From NCBI GenBank assembly GCA_030526935.1, contig JAUNBY010000139.1, forward strand, positions 1-7,805: a stretch of 7,805 nucleotides of DNA, read 5' to 3'. A program made the position numbers and the translations under genes. This DNA comes from Clostridia bacterium. Lineage in GTDB: Bacteria; Bacillota; Clostridia; Christensenellales; Aristaeellaceae. The notes under the pieces were generated by a model. It was given only the letters and a program-made list of their open reading frames with translations, was not told where the DNA came from and did no database searches. Below, one piece after another: positions 5,424 to 7,805 of this stretch (the stretch's first letter is position 1; every line of letters starts with the position of its first letter).

Positions 5424-7103
5424 TTGAAACGATTGCGCTTAACGGCGTTGATAATAATCAACATTCTAGTAATATCGTTTACAGGCTTCGCAATGGCTGA
5501 AACGATATGTCAGCCGGGGGACTCGGGAACGGAAGTTCGCGTAGTGCAAAGCCGCCTGTATACTCTTGGATATATGGACGACGAACCCGCAAGCCCCTAC
5601 ACATACGACAGTGAGACGAAAAAAGCGGTTGAAAAGTTCCAGACGGGAAGCTCCCTTGAATGCACCGGTATCGTCGATTCGGCGACATACGAGGCGATAA
5701 AATTGTCCACCGCCATCGATTATGAAGGCTATCTCGACGTAATCCACCAACCGGGTCAATCGGGCGAAGAAGTAACCGCGACGAAGAAACGCCTCAAGAC
5801 CCTGGGATACTTCTCAGGCACCGTAAATGAGAAATATAACGACGCCACTGAACAGGCGGTAACGACATTTCAAATGGTTCACTCCCTTTCGCAGACCGGT
5901 TGCGCAAACAAGGCGACGCGCGACGTTCTTTTCGGATCCGACGTTATAACCTATGCCGAATACCAGTCGAGCGTCCAGGTAACTCAACTTAAAAAAGGCG
6001 CTCGCGGCGACGGGGTTACAAGGCTTCAGACGGCGCTCAAAAATCTGAATTATTACGATAAAAGCATAAATGGATACTATAACGCCAACACCGTTGTCTC
6101 CGTTAAGCTGTTCGAGACCGGCAATTCCCTCAAGTCCGACGGCGTGGCCGATACGGTGATGCTTACATTGTTATACAGCGGCTCCGCCAAATCCTACGAC
6201 GATTACCTCTCCGAGCAGTCGCTGGTGATGGTCGAACTGGGAGATACCGGGCTTCCCGTAACTCTTTTACAGGAGCGCCTGACTGAGCTTTATTACTACA
6301 GCGGAAAGATCAACGGCGTGTTCAACGCGGCTGTAAAGGAAAGCGTGGAGAGGTTCCAAAACGCCAATGACGTCAACGTCTCCGGAACGACCAATCACGG
6401 AAAAGCCACCGTCGCCACTCGCGCGAAGATGAATTCCTCCTCCGCCATAGATCGCGTCGAAGCCGAAGGTCTCGTGGTGGGCGATACCATGGAAGAAGTC
6501 TCGACGATGACCGCGCGCCTTAAGGCGCTTGGATATCTGACGGCTACATACGCTAAGTATAACGCTACGGTCAAGACCGCGGTCTCAAAGTTCCAATCCG
6601 CGAACGGACTGAGCTCGACCGGTATCGCCGACCCGGACACCCTCGAAGCCATATATTCATCCTCCGCCGTCACCTATGCCGAATCCCAGCAATCCTCGTC
6701 GAGCGCTACGATTGAAAAGATGATCGAAAAAGCTTACTTGCAACTCGGTAAGGCTTATGCCTCCCCGTGCTCCGTGCCCAAGACATTCGATTGTTCGAAC
6801 TTCACGCGCTTTGTCGTGCGCAAAATGGGCATAACCATACCCGCCGAGGTCACGGCGCAGGGACGAGCCGTCGCCAAGAAATACACCAAAATCACCGATC
6901 CGACGCTACTCGAGCGCGGAGACCTCGTATATTTTGACACTCAGTCCGACAAACCCATCGGCCACGCCGCCATATACCTAGGCAAGGTCAACGGACAGCG
7001 CAGTTTCATACACGCGTCTTCATCCGCCGGTAAGGTTCTGGTGACGGTGTTCTCCACCTGGTATAAGGAGCGCTTCCTCTTTGGAGCGCGCATATGGGAA
7101 TAA
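5424..7103 (+). CDS. Secreted peptidoglycan hydrolase: five PG-binding repeats plus NlpC/P60
   Basis: A 559-residue exported protein, probably a cell-wall endopeptidase cutting gamma-D-Glu-diamino-acid bonds in stem peptides; the exact bond cannot be read from sequence. The signal peptide is about 1-25 (KRLR, hydrophobic core, cleavage likely after AMA). Five PG_binding_1 repeats follow at about 30-92, 109-170, 188-250, 270-335 and 350-411, each with the G-x-x-V-xx-LQ-x-L-x-x-LGY core. They are joined by similar linkers (STAIDYEGYL, YAEY, SAKSYDDYL, SAVTYAE). After a Ser-rich linker comes NlpC/P60 (about 430-559), with catalytic Cys457 in DCSNF, His514 in GHAAIYLG and a likely third residue, His530, in FIHAS. 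Repeat 4 is the most divergent, with an insertion near 320-333. Divergent to the PBP gene. The substrate is inferred. Confidence 0.95.
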   Translation: MKRLRLTALIIINILVISFTGFAMAETICQPGDSGTEVRVVQSRLYTLGYMDDEPASPYTYDSETKKAVEKFQTGSSLECTGIVDSATYEAIKLSTAIDYEGYLDVIHQPGQSGEEVTATKKRLKTLGYFSGTVNEKYNDATEQAVTTFQMVHSLSQTGCANKATRDVLFGSDVITYAEYQSSVQVTQLKKGARGDGVTRLQTALKNLNYYDKSINGYYNANTVVSVKLFETGNSLKSDGVADTVMLTLLYSGSAKSYDDYLSEQSLVMVELGDTGLPVTLLQERLTELYYYSGKINGVFNAAVKESVERFQNANDVNVSGTTNHGKATVATRAKMNSSSAIDRVEAEGLVVGDTMEEVSTMTARLKALGYLTATYAKYNATVKTAVSKFQSANGLSSTGIADPDTLEAIYSSSAVTYAESQQSSSSATIEKMIEKAYLQLGKAYASPCSVPKTFDCSNFTRFVVRKMGITIPAEVTAQGRAVAKKYTKITDPTLLERGDLVYFDTQSDKPIGHAAIYLGKVNGQRSFIHASSSAGKVLVTVFSTWYKERFLFGARIWE

Positions 7104-7113
7104 AATAAGGATT

Positions 7114-7162
7114 GCAATATATGATAAACGGGCGATATACTCGCCCGTTTATCATATATTGC
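7114..7162. terminator. Perfect 22-bp-stem hairpin, probable (bidirectional) terminator
   Basis: The left arm 7114-7135 and right arm 7141-7162 are exact reverse complements around a 5-nt loop (TATAC). The core is GC-rich (ACGGGCGA/TCGCCCGT) and the outer stem is AT-rich, so on the plus strand the GC core is followed by TTTATCATATATT, a workable U-rich tract. It begins 10 bp after the NlpC/P60 stop. It is odd in being longer than most intrinsic terminators and in ending 1 nt before the ribosome binding site of the next gene, which leaves no space for a promoter between them. Confidence 0.7.
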
Positions 7163-7163
7163 C

Positions 7164-7170
7164 GGAAGGG
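7164..7170 (+). promoter_or_regulatory. Ribosome binding site of the methyltransferase gene
   Basis: GGAAGGG, 6 nt before the ATG at 7177-7179 and 1 nt after the hairpin stem. This supports the ATG and means the hairpin and ribosome access may influence each other. Confidence 0.7.
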
Positions 7171-7176
7171 ACGCGC

Positions 7177-7805
7177 ATGAGCGAAACGCTTGAGGATCTG
7201 GGAAGAAACGGCTTTAAGATCATTCAGCCTTCGACCGGCTTCAGATTCGGCATGGACTCAGTCCTGCTCGCGGACTTCGCGCGGGTTCGCAGGGGCGACA
7301 GGGTCGCCGACCTGTGCGCTGGTTGCGCGGCAATAAGCCTCATGATAGCGGCACGGGAAGAACGCTGCCTGATAGAAGCCGTCGAGATAGACGAATATAT
7401 GGCGCGCCTAGCGCTCAAAAATGTTGAGATTAATCGATTGGAAAACCGTATGACCGTAAGCAATATGGACGTGCGCGACTATGCCGCGTCAAGGCGCGGA
7501 GCGTTTTCGCTCGTCGTATGCAACCCGCCTTACTTCGACGGCGATGGCAGCGCGGCAAAGCATCTGACCCGCTTGACGCTCGAAGATCTGGCGCGGGCGG
7601 CGTCGGCGCTTTTACCCGAGCGCGGTCGCGGATGCTTCGTCTTCCCCGCCGCGCGGCTTATGGAATTGACGCGCCATCTTCAGGACGCGAGGCTGGAACC
7701 GAAAAAAATCCGCTGCGTACAGCACTCTCCCGATAAACTGCCAAAAATAATACTCATAGAGGCGATAAAAAACGCATCCCCCGGACTTACCTGGCTGCCC
7801 GCCCT
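7177..7805 (+). CDS. tRNA1(Val)-type adenine-N6 methyltransferase (COG4123), 3' end outside window
   Basis: Rossmann-fold SAM-dependent methyltransferase of the TrmN6/YabB group. Members methylate N6 of an adenine; the E. coli enzyme acts on A37 of tRNA1(Val). About 209 codons are present and the visible end is near the expected C-terminus. Landmarks are the opening FKIIQPSTGFRFGMDSVLLA (13-32, family Q-x-x-GFRFGxDSxLLA), motif I VADLCAGCAAISL (43-55), acidic motif VEID (69-72), catalytic NPPY (116-119), and a C-terminal part with KIRCVQHSP, ILIEAIK and PGLTWLP as in the family. Motif I is unusual: members normally have DLGTGxG, here DLCAGCA. The loop after NPPYF is also shorter than usual. 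In Firmicutes this gene is often followed by rsmI; that cannot be checked here. Closely preceded by the hairpin at 7114-7162. Confidence 0.88.
   Translation, partial: MSETLEDLGRNGFKIIQPSTGFRFGMDSVLLADFARVRRGDRVADLCAGCAAISLMIAAREERCLIEAVEIDEYMARLALKNVEINRLENRMTVSNMDVRDYAASRRGAFSLVVCNPPYFDGDGSAAKHLTRLTLEDLARAASALLPERGRGCFVFPAARLMELTRHLQDARLEPKKIRCVQHSPDKLPKIILIEAIKNASPGLTWLPA

Noticed and set aside
7132..7160. Possible promoter within the hairpin for the methyltransferase (TATATT at 7155-7160)
   Set aside because: There is no -35 at a suitable distance, and the transcript would start inside the ribosome binding site.
1..7805. Mobile element, CRISPR array, toxin-antitoxin or defence system
   Set aside because: No transposase, integrase, regularly spaced array or defence-type gene pair was found. 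All large frames are accounted for by conserved housekeeping or cell-wall genes.

Overview
The window looks like chromosomal core sequence from a Firmicute of the Clostridia type. The main reason is the block ylxM-ffh-rpsP-khpA-rimM, a classic Firmicutes arrangement that normally continues into trmD-rplS. AGGAGG/GAGGTG-type ribosome binding sites, sigma-A-like promoters, TTG starts and a secreted multi-repeat NlpC/P60 protein agree with this. Coding DNA is moderately GC-rich, so a low-GC Bacillus or Clostridium sensu stricto is unlikely. A gut-type clostridial lineage is my guess; nothing here fixes the genus.

Layout: positions 1-2496 (minus strand) hold a translation and protein-export operon, transcribed right to left: ylxM, ffh, rpsP, khpA and the 5' part of rimM, which runs off the left edge. 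Its probable promoter (TTGACA-16-TATAAT, 2584-2611) has a perfect 8-bp inverted repeat lying over the -35. Positions 2727-5069 (minus) encode a complete class A penicillin-binding protein with an added C-terminal beta-rich region. Positions 5070-5423 are a 354-bp AT-rich divergent intergenic region with a plus-strand promoter, an inverted repeat and an 18-bp element repeated 33 bp apart. Positions 5424-7103 (plus) encode a secreted protein with five peptidoglycan-binding repeats and a C-terminal NlpC/P60 peptidase. A perfect 22-bp-stem hairpin (7114-7162) follows. Directly after it a COG4123-type tRNA adenine methyltransferase begins (7177) and is cut by the right edge.

How the genes fit together: the left block couples SRP-dependent membrane targeting (YlxM, Ffh) to 30S assembly (S16, RimM) and a small RNA-binding KH protein. 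The middle is a divergent pair: a peptidoglycan synthase and a likely peptidoglycan hydrolase sharing one control region. The right gene is a tRNA modification enzyme separated from the hydrolase by a strong hairpin.

I found no mobile element, CRISPR array, defence system or RNA gene, and no clearly new system. The points most worth a second look are regulatory: the operator-like dyads and direct repeats, the hairpin pressed against the methyltransferase ribosome binding site, the odd translation start of the penicillin-binding protein, and a methyltransferase whose SAM-binding loop departs from the family pattern.
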